Below, piece by piece: positions 28,201-36,965 of a stretch of DNA of 64,000 nucleotides. The notes beneath the pieces were generated by a model that did not search any database, was not told where the DNA came from, and saw only the letters and a list, made by a program, of their open reading frames with translations. Location of the stretch: contig CANMND010000001.1 of NCBI GenBank assembly GCA_947499155.1, forward strand, positions 372,001-436,000, written 5' to 3'. The position numbers and the translations under genes were made by a program. This DNA comes from an uncultured Sphingomonadales bacterium. Its GTDB lineage: Bacteria; Pseudomonadota; Alphaproteobacteria; Sphingomonadales; Rhodothalassiaceae. Position 1 is the stretch's first letter. Each line of letters begins with the position of its first letter.

Positions 28201-28429
28201 CAAGCTGACCCGTCGTAAAATCCTGTGCGACCGCTACAGGCGTCATGACAGTTGACGCAAGTAGCGCTGTCAATGTTGTCGCCGGTGCAAAAGAGCCAAG
28301 AGCGGCCAGACTCGTCAGCCCTGCAGCAGACAAAACGCGCGTATGCTGACGAAAAGCCGACACCCGACGTGATCGCATAATACTCCGTCCGGGCGACTTT
28401 GACGTGCTGGGCAAATTCCCATTCCTCAT
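25226..28429 (-). CDS. Oar-like TonB-dependent receptor with carboxypeptidase-regulatory domain
   Basis: This 1067-aa outer-membrane protein has a long N-terminus and a signal region ending near AVAQ (about residue 69). An Ig-like carboxypeptidase-regulatory domain follows (about 73-150, GTVSDTSGSPISGIAVTI...GRFNFARLP). Next come a TonB box EEIVVLG (about 166-172), a plug (with YNATDTRDFIGLMN and GFQAEFGRTTGSVVNLVTRKGTN) and a large barrel ending LSARIQF. AGGGG lies six nt before the chosen ATG. This Oar/SusC-like class often imports peptides or oligosaccharides; the ligand is unknown. The first ~17 residues before Met18 may not be part of the signal. Confidence 0.92.
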   Translation of the reverse strand: MRNGNLPSTSKSPGRSIMRSRRVSAFRQHTRVLSAAGLTSLAALGSFAPATTLTALLASTVMTPVAVAQDFTTGQLVGTVSDTSGSPISGIAVTISNDQTGYSATSTTGADGRFNFARLPIATYKVLVNAPFGEDPSDEIQVPAGSVQRLSFTVATSAAEATGLEEIVVLGTRAISTRKDFLGQEGGIVVNTDDLVARVPLQRSVTDITLLAPGASSGDSAFGSQPSLAGSSVAENLFYVNGYNATDTRDFIGLMNTIPFEFFQQIDVKTTGFQAEFGRTTGSVVNLVTRKGTNDFHVGASAFYTPEGLRSNSKKRDTTDGFRSNDRVTDTEINTWISGALVKDRLWFYGLVSFRDNELQDFSNSTFTDRTDDDPVWGLNIDGVILDDDMFGYHSFTYTHIDDKRDIVDSILPFDRATGTINREADPVTQTFERGGTTNILKYTGVIRDWFSISGLFGQSDSRGRDLSNVSDIPQINDLRSGSNIVTGNTGGSIVDAINNDKRRMWRGDADITVNNFFGDHQFRVGFDREVRRSAEQTSFSGGFRYVVFADGSGLNRFDSNGDGISNTGVDLGAPVIRRDFRTTGGSFESVLKGYYIQDRWQTPIENLTLNVGFRLEDQTSKNVNGEAFAKFDGGFDFRTGFTYELDEGRSRIYGFVGKTHFAIANNTNIRLAGEEIFNEEFFRLVTDTIDPANVDASIGEFIGLDIVSPPGVQPASTLVNKSLENQRQIEYSLGYDFSVGSNWSFGIRGVYRDLGQGLEDGALDAGFRQFAADNGLDVAAAEAAFTGFQTFVLYNPGSDVTVDVRTDLAPADMVAFLGGDADGDGLVEATLTAEQIGVPKISRKYKAIELVWERAFVDGWSFQGSYVLSRSSGNTEGGVKSDNGQSDTGLTQDFDTKGLTEGAKGRLPNDRRHTIKAFGSYALTEQLTLGANLTIQSGRGFGCQGVHPTDGIAAQFGASSFFCKLDENNRPNENAESRLTPRGSILESGWTKQLDLSAVFRPDVSFLPDGVAPEFRIDVFNIFNTNDVTDLQEFGEFASGQIRNTFGEPTGFIQARTVRLSARIQF

Positions 28430-29045
28430 CTTATTCCCCTCATTTCAAAGGCATAGAGATAAAAAGATATTAAGCCTCAATCTATTAACCACCTTTTTGC
28501 GTAATAAAATACATACACTTAACGGGTTAATATGCGGCCACAATTCTCATTGTGCGGCCCATTAGTTTAATTATTGCCCACACCCTTTAGGAGCAAGGAT
28601 TAATTTAAAACTCTCTCTACTAAACCCCGTAAGTAAATCTTCTGGTTGGAAAAAAATATGCGCCCGCTGTTGGACTTGCGTCTCATGTCGATGGAAAATT
28701 GGGAGAACCAAATTACGAGTCTGTCATGCGGGGAGCCGGATTGAGGCCCACATTCACATCATAAAGAACGCCGACAGCGGACTGGAGGGCACAAATTGTT
28801 ATCTTCCACATATGTCCTGTTAAACCTGTAACGGCAGCTTCCTGTTATCTTCTCAGCCTGTTGCGAGTTGTTTGCAGAAATCTCACCTTGCCTCGCCCTT
28901 GTCTGGCCGTTACACCTGTTAGGGAATTCCAGATGAGCCGGGACAGGCATATGGGGATGATGTGGTTGGGAATCGGTAAAGCGGTGCCTTAACCACGCTC
29001 TTCATGGCTGTCCATTTTGGCTTTTCCGCTAGAAGGAGCTTGCTG
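28430..29045. other. Divergent intergenic region between Oar-like receptor and sdhC
   Basis: About 616 bp carry the promoters of the receptor and the sdh operon. The left half is AT-rich; a 9-bp hairpin with a 2-nt bulge lies at 28536-28559. The short minus-strand ORF at 28759-28950 has no ribosome site or family resemblance. I see no RNA gene or riboswitch. Confidence 0.5.
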
Positions 29046-29441
29046 ATGGCCAGCACACGTCGTCCGCTATCACCGCATTTACAGATCTGGCGCTGGGGAC
29101 TGCATATGGCGCTCTCCATCGCCCATCGCACCACCGGCGTCGGCAGTAGCCTTGGTGCCCTGATCATTGTCTGGGGGCTTGTGGCCATTGCGGCAGGGCC
29201 GGACAGTTTTAGCACGTTCAAGATGGTGACCACCTCGCTTTTGGGGCGCATCGTGCTTTTTGGCATCACCCTTTCCATGATGTTGCATATGTGTACCGGT
29301 GTTCGTCACCTGGTGATGGATACGGGACGTGCCCTTGATATCAAAACCAACCGGCAGACGGGCATTCTTGCCATTGTCGCTGCCATTGTGCTGACGCTGG
29401 GCCTGTGGGTTGCCGCCTACTGGTTCGCCGGCCTGATTTAA
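29046..29441 (+). CDS. sdhC: Succinate dehydrogenase cytochrome b556 subunit
   Basis: This 131-aa membrane anchor of complex II has three transmembrane helices. It carries SIAHRTTGVGSSLG (about 26-39) and the heme b ligand region LHMCTGVRHLVMD (about 81-93). ATG 29046 was chosen because AGAAGGAG precedes it; the frame is open to 29004. It is the first gene of sdhCDAB. Confidence 0.95.
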   Translation: MASTRRPLSPHLQIWRWGLHMALSIAHRTTGVGSSLGALIIVWGLVAIAAGPDSFSTFKMVTTSLLGRIVLFGITLSMMLHMCTGVRHLVMDTGRALDIKTNRQTGILAIVAAIVLTLGLWVAAYWFAGLI

Positions 29442-29455
29442 GGGAGAGCACAGCA

Positions 29456-29839
29456 ATGTCAAAATTCCGTACACCAATCGCCACAGCACGAGGATTGGGC
29501 TCAGCCCGTTCCGGTGCCCGCCACTGGATGCACCAGCGCGTAACCGCTGTTATCAATCTGTTGCTGCTGTTGTGGTTTGCCGGATCGGTTGTCTCCCTTG
29601 CAGGTGCTGGCTATGCCGACATCATCTGGTGGGTCCGTGATCCTATCGTCACAGTCCTGCTGGTCTTGCTGATTGCCAACCTGTTTTATCACATTCGCCT
29701 TGGCCTGCAGGTGGTGATTGAAGATTATGTGAAAAGTGACGGGACCAAGGCCTTAAGCCTTATCCTCCTCACCATGGTCACTCTCGTCCTTGCCCTGCTT
29801 GGCATTGTTTCAGTCCTCAAAGTGTCTTTCGGGGGATAA
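29456..29839 (+). CDS. sdhD: Succinate dehydrogenase hydrophobic membrane anchor
   Basis: This 127-aa anchor subunit has three membrane helices, with [12 protein letters not shown] near 24-35 and the heme/quinone-side [13 protein letters not shown] near 79-91. AAGGGAG precedes ATG 29456. It lies 14 bp after sdhC and 5 bp before sdhA. Confidence 0.94.
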   Translation: MSKFRTPIATARGLGSARSGARHWMHQRVTAVINLLLLLWFAGSVVSLAGAGYADIIWWVRDPIVTVLLVLLIANLFYHIRLGLQVVIEDYVKSDGTKALSLILLTMVTLVLALLGIVSVLKVSFGG

Positions 29840-29844
29840 AGTTC

Positions 29845-31635
29845 ATGTCCGCTGCCTATCCAATTATCGATCATCAATTTGACGCCGTGGTCGTTGGTGC
29901 CGGTGGGTCCGGTCTCCGCGCGACGCTGGGCATCTCGCAAGCCGGTCTCAAGACTGCCTGCATCACCAAGGTTTTCCCCACCCGGTCACATACAGTGGCC
30001 GCGCAGGGCGGTATCGCCGCCGCCCTAGGCAATATGGGAGAAGACAATTGGAAATGGCACGCTTATGACACGGTGAAGGGGTCTGACTGGCTGGGCGACC
30101 AGGACGCCATCGAATATCTGTGCCGCGAAGCCCCCAAAGCTGTGTACGAGCTTGAGCATTTCGGCATGCCATTTTCCCGCACCGAAGAAGGCAAGATATA
30201 TCAGCGCGCTTTTGGTGGCATGACGACCAAGTTTGGCGAAGGTCCGGCGGCGCAGCGCACCTGTGCTGCTGCTGACCGTACAGGTCACGCCATGCTGCAC
30301 GCGCTTTATCAGCAAAGCCTCAAGAACAACACCACCTTCTTTGTCGAGTACTTCGCCATTGACCTCATCATGGACGATGAAGGCCAGTGCCGGGGCGTGA
30401 TTGCCATTTGTCTTGAGGATGGCTCCATCCACCGCTTCCAGTCCCATGCAACGGTGCTGGCAACTGGTGGTTATGGCCGGGCTTATTTCTCTGCCACATC
30501 CGCTCATACCTGTACCGGAGACGGCGGCGGCATGGTGTTGCGCGCCGGCCTGCCCTTGCAGGATATGGAATTTGTTCAGTTTCACCCCACAGGTGTCTAT
30601 GGTGCCGGTGTTCTGATCACTGAAGGCGCGCGCGGTGAAGGCGGTTATCTCACCAACTCTGAGGGTGAGCGCTTCATGGAACGCTATGCTCCCAGCGCCA
30701 AGGACCTGGCCAGCCGTGACGTGGTTTCACGCTCGATGGCGCAGGAAATCCGTGAAGGCCGGGGCGTGGGCGAGCATAAAGATCATATGCATCTCCATCT
30801 CGACCATCTCGATCCTGAGATTTTGGCTGAGCGCTTGCCCGGTATTTCTGAGTCGGCGCGGATTTTTGCCGGTGTCGATGTCCGCAAGGAGCCGATCCCT
30901 GTGGTCCCCACGGCCCACTATAATATGGGCGGTATCCCCACCAACTATCATGGGGAAGCCATTAATCCCACAGCCGATGACCCTGACCGTATCGTACCGG
31001 GCCTTTTTGCTGTTGGCGAAGCTGGCTGTGTGTCCGTTCATGGCGCCAACAGGCTTGGATCCAACTCGCTGATTGACCTGGTGGTCTTTGGCCGTGCAAC
31101 GGCGTTCCGTGTCGCTGAAACCGTAAAACCACAGACCAATCACAAGCCCCTGCCCAAGGGGAATGAGGAAATGGCGCTTGGTCGGCTTGATCGTTTCCGT
31201 CACGCCAATGGCAGCTCTCCAACGCCGGAAGTGCGCCTGCACATGCAAAGAACCATGCAGGCCAATTGCGGCGTGTTCCGTACTGAAGAAGTCTTGCAGG
31301 AAGGCAAGGCCAAAATGGATGAGGTCTATGCCCGCATGGATGATATCCATGTGACGGATCGATCCCTGGTATGGAACTCTGACCTGATTGAGACGATGGA
31401 ACTGGATAATCTCATCGGCCAGGCCATGGTGACCATGCATTGCGCTGAACATCGCCATGAATCCCGTGGAGCCCATATGCATGAGGACTATCCCAAGCGC
31501 GACGATGAAAACTGGATGAAGCACAGCACAAGCTGGTTCGACAAGGGCAAAGTGCGGATCGGATCCCGTCCGGTTCACAGCTACACCATGTCAGACGAAT
31601 TGGAATATGTGGAGCCGAAAGAGCGGGTTTACTAA
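29845..31635 (+). CDS. sdhA: Succinate dehydrogenase flavoprotein subunit
   Basis: This 596-aa catalytic subunit oxidises succinate to fumarate in the TCA cycle. It shows the FAD motif [11 protein letters not shown] (about 12-22), the covalent-FAD histidine in [11 protein letters not shown] (about 47-57), the substrate site HPTGVYGAG...TEGARGEGG, and the closing [10 protein letters not shown]-like phrase [18 protein letters not shown]. Its length is typical. Confidence 0.98.
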   Translation: MSAAYPIIDHQFDAVVVGAGGSGLRATLGISQAGLKTACITKVFPTRSHTVAAQGGIAAALGNMGEDNWKWHAYDTVKGSDWLGDQDAIEYLCREAPKAVYELEHFGMPFSRTEEGKIYQRAFGGMTTKFGEGPAAQRTCAAADRTGHAMLHALYQQSLKNNTTFFVEYFAIDLIMDDEGQCRGVIAICLEDGSIHRFQSHATVLATGGYGRAYFSATSAHTCTGDGGGMVLRAGLPLQDMEFVQFHPTGVYGAGVLITEGARGEGGYLTNSEGERFMERYAPSAKDLASRDVVSRSMAQEIREGRGVGEHKDHMHLHLDHLDPEILAERLPGISESARIFAGVDVRKEPIPVVPTAHYNMGGIPTNYHGEAINPTADDPDRIVPGLFAVGEAGCVSVHGANRLGSNSLIDLVVFGRATAFRVAETVKPQTNHKPLPKGNEEMALGRLDRFRHANGSSPTPEVRLHMQRTMQANCGVFRTEEVLQEGKAKMDEVYARMDDIHVTDRSLVWNSDLIETMELDNLIGQAMVTMHCAEHRHESRGAHMHEDYPKRDDENWMKHSTSWFDKGKVRIGSRPVHSYTMSDELEYVEPKERVY

Positions 31636-31671
31636 TCACTGCACTTTCAAATGGCTGAGTGAGGACAAAAA

Positions 31672-32454
31672 ATGGCGAAGTTCGCATTGCCGAAAAATTC
31701 GAAGGTCAAAAAGGGCAAATATGTTGCCGCGCCCGAAGGGACAAAGACCATTCGCAAGGTCCATATCTATCGCTGGAACCCCGATGACGGGGAAAATCCC
31801 AGAATGGATACCTATGAACTGGATGTTGAAAAGTGCGGCCCCATGGTTTTGGACGCCCTGATCAAGATCAAGAATGAAATGGACACGACCGTCACTTTCC
31901 GGCGGTCCTGCCGTGAAGGCGTGTGCGGATCATGCGCCATGAACATCAACGGCAGCAACACACTGGCCTGCACCATGGCGCTTGATGAAGCAAAGGGCGA
32001 TGTGGTGATCCACCCGCTGCCGCATATGCCGGTGGTGAAGGATCTTGTGCCGGATATGTCCAATTTCTACGCACAATATGAGTCAATCGAGCCATGGCTT
32101 CAGACCAAGTCCCCTGATCCAGCGGGACAGGAACGGCTGCAATCCCATGAGGATCGCGTGAAGATCGACGGACTTTATGAGTGCATCTTGTGTGCGTGCT
32201 GCTCCACTGCCTGCCCCAGCTACTGGTGGAATTCTGATCGCTATCTGGGTCCTGCGGTATTGTTGCAGGCCTATCGCTGGCTGGCCGACAGCCGCGACGA
32301 GATGAAGGGCGAACGGCTTGATAATCTGGAAGACCCCTTCCGACTTTATCGCTGTCACACCATCATGAACTGCACCAATGTCTGCCCCAAGGGCCTCAAT
32401 CCTGCAAAAGCGATTGCTGAAATCAAGAAAATGATGGTTGAGCGTCAAATCTAA
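31672..32454 (+). CDS. sdhB: Succinate dehydrogenase iron-sulfur subunit
   Basis: This 260-aa subunit carries the three iron-sulfur clusters of complex II. The 2Fe-2S ligands are CREGVCGSC and the later NTLAC; the 4Fe-4S and 3Fe-4S sites are [12 protein letters not shown] and [14 protein letters not shown]. It follows sdhA by 36 bp and ends the operon before a clear terminator. Confidence 0.98.
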   Translation: MAKFALPKNSKVKKGKYVAAPEGTKTIRKVHIYRWNPDDGENPRMDTYELDVEKCGPMVLDALIKIKNEMDTTVTFRRSCREGVCGSCAMNINGSNTLACTMALDEAKGDVVIHPLPHMPVVKDLVPDMSNFYAQYESIEPWLQTKSPDPAGQERLQSHEDRVKIDGLYECILCACCSTACPSYWWNSDRYLGPAVLLQAYRWLADSRDEMKGERLDNLEDPFRLYRCHTIMNCTNVCPKGLNPAKAIAEIKKMMVERQI

Positions 32455-32475
32455 GACACCATCGCACAAGACAAT

Positions 32476-32515
32476 TAAATAACCGCCGCACTTCCTGTGT
32501 CGGCGGTTATTTTTC
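32476..32515 (+). terminator. Terminator of the sdhCDAB operon
   Basis: The arms AATAACCGCCG and CGGCGGTTATT, with a short inner stem, are followed by a T-rich tail about 25 bp past sdhB. Confidence 0.88.
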
Positions 32516-32649
32516 ATGATCTGGCCTGATAATAGGGCAATTTCCAGGCTCGCCCTCTCCTTGCCCTTGCCAGGCCGGGCCATCTGTACTAGCGCTTTCC
32601 CTGACTTGCCCCATATGATGGGCACCATATTTTGGGAGCTGATATTAAG

Positions 32650-33261
32650 ATGACAGATAGTCCTGCAACAGGCACTGACACCACTGCGTCCCGCCCAAAA
32701 GCGAGCGCCCGGCAACGGTTTCTGACCGAACTTGGCCCCTTGCTGGTGTTTTTTATCGTGAACTGGCAAGCAGATATCTTTGCGGCGACCGGCGCATTTA
32801 TGGTGGCGATGATCATTGCCATGATCTGGTCATGGCTGAAAACCCGGCATATTGCCCCGATGATGTGGGTATCAACAGCGCTTGTGGTTGTCTTTGGCGG
32901 GCTGACCATCTGGCTTCATGATGAAATGTTCATCAAACTGAAGCCGACAATCATTTATCTGTTTTTTGCCATCGTGCTGCTGACAGGGCTTTTTTCAGGA
33001 CGCATGTTCCTGCGCACTGTCATGGGACCGGCCTTTCCGCCCCTTGCTGACCGGGGGTGGGTCCTTCTGACCCGCAACTGGATACTGTTTTTTGTCGCCA
33101 TGGCGGTTCTCAATGAGATTGTCTGGCGTTCGGTTTCAACTGATATGTGGGTAGCGTTCAAAACATTTGGCGCGATCCCGATCACCTTCGTGTTCGCCAT
33201 TGCCCAAACGCCGGTGATCATGAAACACCAGACTGAGCCGGTTGAAGAAAGCGAGAGCTGA
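32650..33261 (+). CDS. YciB/IspZ inner-membrane protein
   Basis: This 203-aa protein of the septation-protein-A family has a charged N-terminal 20 residues and five to six membrane helices. Family phrases are LGPLLVFFIVNW (about 29-40), MWVSTALVVVFGGLTIWLHDE (about 72-92), and RNWILFFVAMAVLNEIVWR. It takes part in envelope maintenance and division in other bacteria; the mechanism is unclear. ATG 32650 is preferred over the TTG at 32632, which overlaps the GGGAG site. Confidence 0.92.
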   Translation: MTDSPATGTDTTASRPKASARQRFLTELGPLLVFFIVNWQADIFAATGAFMVAMIIAMIWSWLKTRHIAPMMWVSTALVVVFGGLTIWLHDEMFIKLKPTIIYLFFAIVLLTGLFSGRMFLRTVMGPAFPPLADRGWVLLTRNWILFFVAMAVLNEIVWRSVSTDMWVAFKTFGAIPITFVFAIAQTPVIMKHQTEPVEESES

Positions 33262-33279
33262 ATACTGGGACCCAGGCCC

Positions 33280-33570
33280 TCAGCCCGCCCATTCGTCCAT
33301 GGCGCGGGCCATTTTTATGTCGCGCTCACTCACCCCGTCGGCATCATGGGTGGAAAGTGTCACTTCAACCCGGTTATAGACATTGAACCATTCCGGATGG
33401 TGATCCATCTTTTCCGCCAGCAAGGCCACTCGTGTCATAAAGCCAAAGGCGGCATTGAAATCCTTGAAACTGAATTTTTTCTGGATGGCATTGCGGCCAC
33501 TCACCTCTTGCCAGCCGTCAAGGGATTGAACTGCGGTCTCCCGCTCCTTACCTGTCAGAGCCCTGATCAC
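33280..33570 (-). CDS. phhB: Pterin-4a-carbinolamine dehydratase
   Basis: This 96-aa enzyme recycles 4a-hydroxytetrahydrobiopterin. The hallmark [21 protein letters not shown] (about 61-80) is complete. It normally serves phenylalanine hydroxylase, though no phhA is in the window. It is divergent from the zincin gene (66 bp). Confidence 0.94.
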   Translation of the reverse strand: MIRALTGKERETAVQSLDGWQEVSGRNAIQKKFSFKDFNAAFGFMTRVALLAEKMDHHPEWFNVYNRVEVTLSTHDADGVSERDIKMARAMDEWAG

Positions 33571-33636
33571 AAGTTTCTCCTTTATTCACTGTCCAATAAT
33601 AAGACTGTCCCACCATGGCGCCAAATTGGGTGAGAT

Positions 33637-34065
33637 ATGACAAAGGATCAAGTAACAAATACCCAATGGGATGGACAAAGTGCCCCCAGTGCTGATGACC
33701 TGGCAAGAATAGCAGAAAATGCCATGGCCTTTGTCCCGACCGAATTTCGTGCCTATCTTGGCGATATCGTTTTTCGTATCGAGGATTTTGCCGACAAGGG
33801 CACCCTTGATGCGCTCAGGATTGAGAATCCGTACGGCCTGCTTGGCCTCTATCATGGCATAAGTCTTGATCAAAAAAGCATCTTGCATGCCGTACCGCAG
33901 CCCGACATGATCTTTCTTTATCGTCGCCCTATTCTGGCATATTGGGCGGCGAGCAATGAGACCCTGGAAGACATCGTGCGTCATGTCCTCATTCACGAAA
34001 TTGGTCACCATTTCGGCCTGTCAGATGAAGACATGCACGCCATTGACGAAAGCGGCGACGACTGA
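33637..34065 (+). CDS. Zincin_1 metallopeptidase-family protein
   Basis: This 142-aa single-domain protein has a zinc-binding helix HEIGHHFGLSDEDM near residues 120-133. The third ligand is probably the Asp or Glu of the following DMHAIDE. The family (PF06262-type) is short, cytosolic and of unproven peptidase activity. It has the usual size and C-terminal placement of the motif. Confidence 0.88.
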   Translation: MTKDQVTNTQWDGQSAPSADDLARIAENAMAFVPTEFRAYLGDIVFRIEDFADKGTLDALRIENPYGLLGLYHGISLDQKSILHAVPQPDMIFLYRRPILAYWAASNETLEDIVRHVLIHEIGHHFGLSDEDMHAIDESGDD

Positions 34066-34095
34066 CCTCTGGTTTGCTTTTCCCTATCGGACCGC

Positions 34096-34836
34096 TCAAC
34101 GCCCCAAAAGCGCATTTACAAAATTCGGCACCATTTCTCCCGCCGGGCCATAATGCCCCTCATGGAAAAAATGCTGGCCGTCCGACGGCTCCATATTGAT
34201 CTCAACAGTGTGGATGTCCAGTGCTCGTGCTGCTGCAACCAGGCCCGCTGCCGGATAAACAGACCCTGATGTGCCAATGGATATAAAGAGGTCCGCCTCG
34301 TTGAGCGCCTCATCAATCTCATTGAGATAAAGCGGTATCTCGCCAAACCAGACAATATGGGGGCGGAGACAGTCATGCAAACCGCAGTCTGTACAACGGT
34401 CATGAGGATTAATGGACTCTCGCCACGACAGAACAGACCCGCAGGAAAGGCACCGGGCCTTTGCCAGTTCTCCATGCATGTGCAGCAGGTTCTTGCTGCC
34501 CGCGCGTTCATGAAGATCGTCAACATTCTGGGTGACCACCATTACCTTGCCGTCCAGTTCCGCCTCTAGCTCTGCCAGCGCATAATGGGCTTTATTGGGC
34601 GCGACCTTCCCCAACTCCTCGCGACGCATGTTGTAAAAGTCCTGAACCAATGAAGGATCGCGGGTGAAAGCCTCTGGTGTCGCCACGTCCTCAATCCGGT
34701 ATTTGGCCCACAATCCTCCTGAATCCCGAAATGTAGCAAGGCCAGATTCCGCCGAAATTCCCGATCCGGTTAACACCACTATATTGCGAAATCCGGTCAC
34801 TCTGTCACAGTTGTTCATCTTATCTTCATCTGCCAT
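34096..34836 (-). CDS. cobB: NAD-dependent protein deacylase (sirtuin)
   Basis: This 246-aa class III-type sirtuin removes acyl groups from lysines, consuming NAD. It has GSGISAESGLATFR (about 24-37), the YNMRR site whose Tyr and Arg read succinyl/malonyl lysines, the catalytic His in HMHG, and a four-cysteine zinc finger (CLSC...CTDC). ATG 34836 was chosen; ATG 34818 is possible. The 5' end is next to the divergent small-RNA candidate B. Confidence 0.93.
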   Translation of the reverse strand: MADEDKMNNCDRVTGFRNIVVLTGSGISAESGLATFRDSGGLWAKYRIEDVATPEAFTRDPSLVQDFYNMRREELGKVAPNKAHYALAELEAELDGKVMVVTQNVDDLHERAGSKNLLHMHGELAKARCLSCGSVLSWRESINPHDRCTDCGLHDCLRPHIVWFGEIPLYLNEIDEALNEADLFISIGTSGSVYPAAGLVAAARALDIHTVEINMEPSDGQHFFHEGHYGPAGEMVPNFVNALLGR

Positions 34837-34889
34837 ATTCATGATTAGTGTCATGTGATGTGCACGTGCTTTATTTTGCAATGCGTATC

Positions 34890-34979
34890 ATTGAACGCCG
34901 TTCTGCCCACTCCCCCTCGGCAGATCGGGTTTTCCTCCCTGAACCTGGGCCGTGGAATTTCCACGGTCCTTTTTTTTGG
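34890..34979 (+). ncRNA. Putative small RNA B with anti-Shine-Dalgarno loops
   Basis: Three compact stem-loops are visible. The first is TCTGCC / GGCAGA (about 34901-34924) with an exposed CACTCCCCCTC loop. The second is a short GGTT / AACC hairpin exposing TTCCTCCCTG. The third is a 9-bp terminator stem (about 34947-34970) followed by eight T. A -10-like TATCAT lies at 34886-34891. The loops complement Shine-Dalgarno sequence, as in alphaproteobacterial CCUCC-loop small RNAs. The last 50 nt nearly repeat candidate A. No coding capacity is credible here. Confidence 0.65.
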
Positions 34980-35058
34980 GAATTGCCTGCCTCTTGCAGA
35001 CCGTCTGGTCCATGCTCATGATAGCAAGAACCCACCTCAAAGTCCTGATGGAGATTAT

Positions 35059-35568
35059 ATGATACGTGTCCTGTTTGTCTGTATGGGGAATATTTGCCGC
35101 TCCCCCATGGCGGAAGGGATCTTCCGTGCACAAGCGTCCAGGACCGGGTTGCTGGATGTCAAGGATGGTATTGGCACTGATTCTGCAGGAACCACCGGCT
35201 ACCACAGAGGCCTTCCACCGGACCCACGTGCGATCTCGTTATTGCAAAGGAGCGGAATTGATATCAGCGGTCAAGCAGCACGCCCAGTGACAGTCGATGA
35301 CTTTAACCGGTTCACTTACATCGTTGCCATGGACCGCGACAATCTTCACTTTCTGGAGAAACTTGCCAGCGACAAGAGCATAACTGATCCCGCCAATGCT
35401 CTTTCGCGACTTTCTCTGATGCTGTCCCACAGCGCCCTGCCCGGACCGGATGAAGTTCCTGACCCCTATTATGGCAATGACACCGGATTTGTGCGCTGCC
35501 AAAGTCTCATTGAAACTGCGACACAAGGATTATTGGACAAAATCCTTGCTACCCACTTTCAAAGGTAA
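35059..35568 (+). CDS. Low-molecular-weight protein tyrosine phosphatase
   Basis: This 169-aa cytosolic phosphatase has the active-site loop VCMGNICRSPMAEG (residues 7-20; nucleophile Cys8 in a CX5R pattern) and the general-acid Asp in the DPYYG motif near 135. ATG 35059 was chosen because GGAG precedes it; the frame is open to 34855, through the RNA candidate, without support. It acts on phosphotyrosine, for example with bacterial tyrosine kinases, but no kinase or exopolysaccharide gene adjoins it. Confidence 0.93.
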   Translation: MIRVLFVCMGNICRSPMAEGIFRAQASRTGLLDVKDGIGTDSAGTTGYHRGLPPDPRAISLLQRSGIDISGQAARPVTVDDFNRFTYIVAMDRDNLHFLEKLASDKSITDPANALSRLSLMLSHSALPGPDEVPDPYYGNDTGFVRCQSLIETATQGLLDKILATHFQR

Positions 35569-35582
35569 AACAGTTTTCACGA

Positions 35583-36224
35583 TCAGCGGACTGGCTCTAC
35601 CCATTCGCCATAAGCATCCAGGTCGTCAGTATCATACCCGTACATGTCCTCTGCATGTTCGAGCTCCAGCTGTCTGACCAGACCGTCATTGCCGATAGCC
35701 GGATAACGGGCCAGCACCTCATAGTGCGCACCTTCATTGCCCAGATGGCTTTGATAAAGGCTCATATGGGTTACGGGAAACGCTGAGGTGGCAAAGTCAT
35801 TATGAGCGGCCACATAGCGCGCAGCCCGTACAGAGCGCCCCCGCATACGCGCCAGAGTGACATGGGGGCTGTATTTACGCTCATCCGGGGGAATGCCGCA
35901 CCCTTCAAGGCATTGGTCAATTTTATCATGCAGATGATGCAATGACGCGTCATCTTCCACACCCGCCCATAACGACCGGGGCCTGGAAGCCTTGCCAAAC
36001 ATGCCAAGACGCGACAAGCGCAGGTCAAATGGGGCAAAACGAATCGTCTCAAGACTGTGTCTTATATCTTCGGCACATGGTGTCTCCACCTCACCGATAA
36101 AGCGCAGGGTAAGATGGAACTGGTCATCTGTCTGCCAGCGTGCGCCATCTACTCCGCAACACAATCTGGCAAGGGATGCTTTGACAGACTTCGGCAACTC
36201 CAGTCCCACAAACAACCGGATCAT
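35583..36224 (-). CDS. thpR: RNA 2',3'-cyclic phosphodiesterase
   Basis: This 213-aa 2H-family enzyme opens 2',3'-cyclic phosphate at RNA ends. Both HxT motifs are present: FHLTLRFIG (about 40-48) and SPHVTLARM (about 119-127). ATG 36224 was chosen because AAGGAGG lies six bp upstream; the alternative TTG has no separate site. Residues after ~175 add an acidic tail. Confidence 0.92.
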   Translation of the reverse strand: MIRLFVGLELPKSVKASLARLCCGVDGARWQTDDQFHLTLRFIGEVETPCAEDIRHSLETIRFAPFDLRLSRLGMFGKASRPRSLWAGVEDDASLHHLHDKIDQCLEGCGIPPDERKYSPHVTLARMRGRSVRAARYVAAHNDFATSAFPVTHMSLYQSHLGNEGAHYEVLARYPAIGNDGLVRQLELEHAEDMYGYDTDDLDAYGEWVEPVR

Positions 36225-36259
36225 GAGCAACCTCCTTCATCTGGCGAATGTCACATCCC

Positions 36260-36958
36260 TCATGGTGACGGCGCCGCAAGGGCACGCATCACATAAGGAG
36301 CGATATTCTCAACGATAACAGCAACACCCTCACCTGTGGGGTGAATTCCATCCGCCTGATTGAGGCGAGAATCAAGGGCCACGCCCTCAAGAAAAAAGGG
36401 ATAAAACCCCACCTTATGCTTATGGGAAAGGTCTTTATAAACAGAGTTGAACTCAGCGCCATATGCCCCACCCATATTGGGAGGCGCTAACATGCCTGCA
36501 AGGAGAACCGGAATTCCGCGTGCCTTTAATTCCTCAAGAATCCTGTCCAAATTCTTCCGGGTCAAGTCTGGGGGTATGCCGCGCAAGGCATCATTTGCAC
36601 CCAATTCCAATATTACCAGATCGGGCGTCACTCCATTCAGCCCGGTCAAGGCCCAGTCGAGCCGGGAAAGGCCACCAGAACTGGTGTCGCCGGACACGCC
36701 TGCATTGACAACACGGACATTCAAACCTTCTTTTGTCTTAAGATAAAGCTCAAGCTGTACAGGAAATGACTCATCGGATGTTAAGCCATATCCTGCCATT
36801 AAGCTGTCACCGAAGCCTAGAATGACCGTTTCAGCCGCCCGCACTGTTGTCGTATGCGTGAACGCCAAAAAAACCAATACGACCCAGAACCAGGATCGTT
36901 TATAGCCACGGGTAGCTTTTGGACGGCATGATGTGGTCGGATTATGAAAAATGCTCAT
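36260..36958 (-). CDS. tesA: GDSL arylesterase / acyl-CoA thioesterase I
   Basis: This 232-aa SGNH hydrolase has a signal segment (hydrophobic 20-35, ending VRA). All blocks are present: GDSL in FGDSLMAGYGL, Gly in GVSGDTSSGG, Asn in LGANDALRG, and the Asp/His pair in DGIHPTGEG near the C-terminus. It hydrolyses acyl esters and thioesters in the periplasm. It is divergent from the ybbA-like gene; with ATG 36958 the two start codons are only 7 bp apart. An in-frame TTG at 36994 would make them overlap. Confidence 0.93.
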   Translation of the reverse strand: MSIFHNPTTSCRPKATRGYKRSWFWVVLVFLAFTHTTTVRAAETVILGFGDSLMAGYGLTSDESFPVQLELYLKTKEGLNVRVVNAGVSGDTSSGGLSRLDWALTGLNGVTPDLVILELGANDALRGIPPDLTRKNLDRILEELKARGIPVLLAGMLAPPNMGGAYGAEFNSVYKDLSHKHKVGFYPFFLEGVALDSRLNQADGIHPTGEGVAVIVENIAPYVMRALAAPSP

Positions 36959-36965
36959 GGAGTAG

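Noticed and set aside
28759-28950. 63-aa ORF in the sdhC upstream region
   Set aside because: It has no ribosome site, no family resemblance and skewed composition; it is most likely chance.
34855-35058. Long N-terminus of the LMW phosphatase
   Set aside because: It would translate the small-RNA candidate and its terminator, while GGAG precedes ATG 35059.
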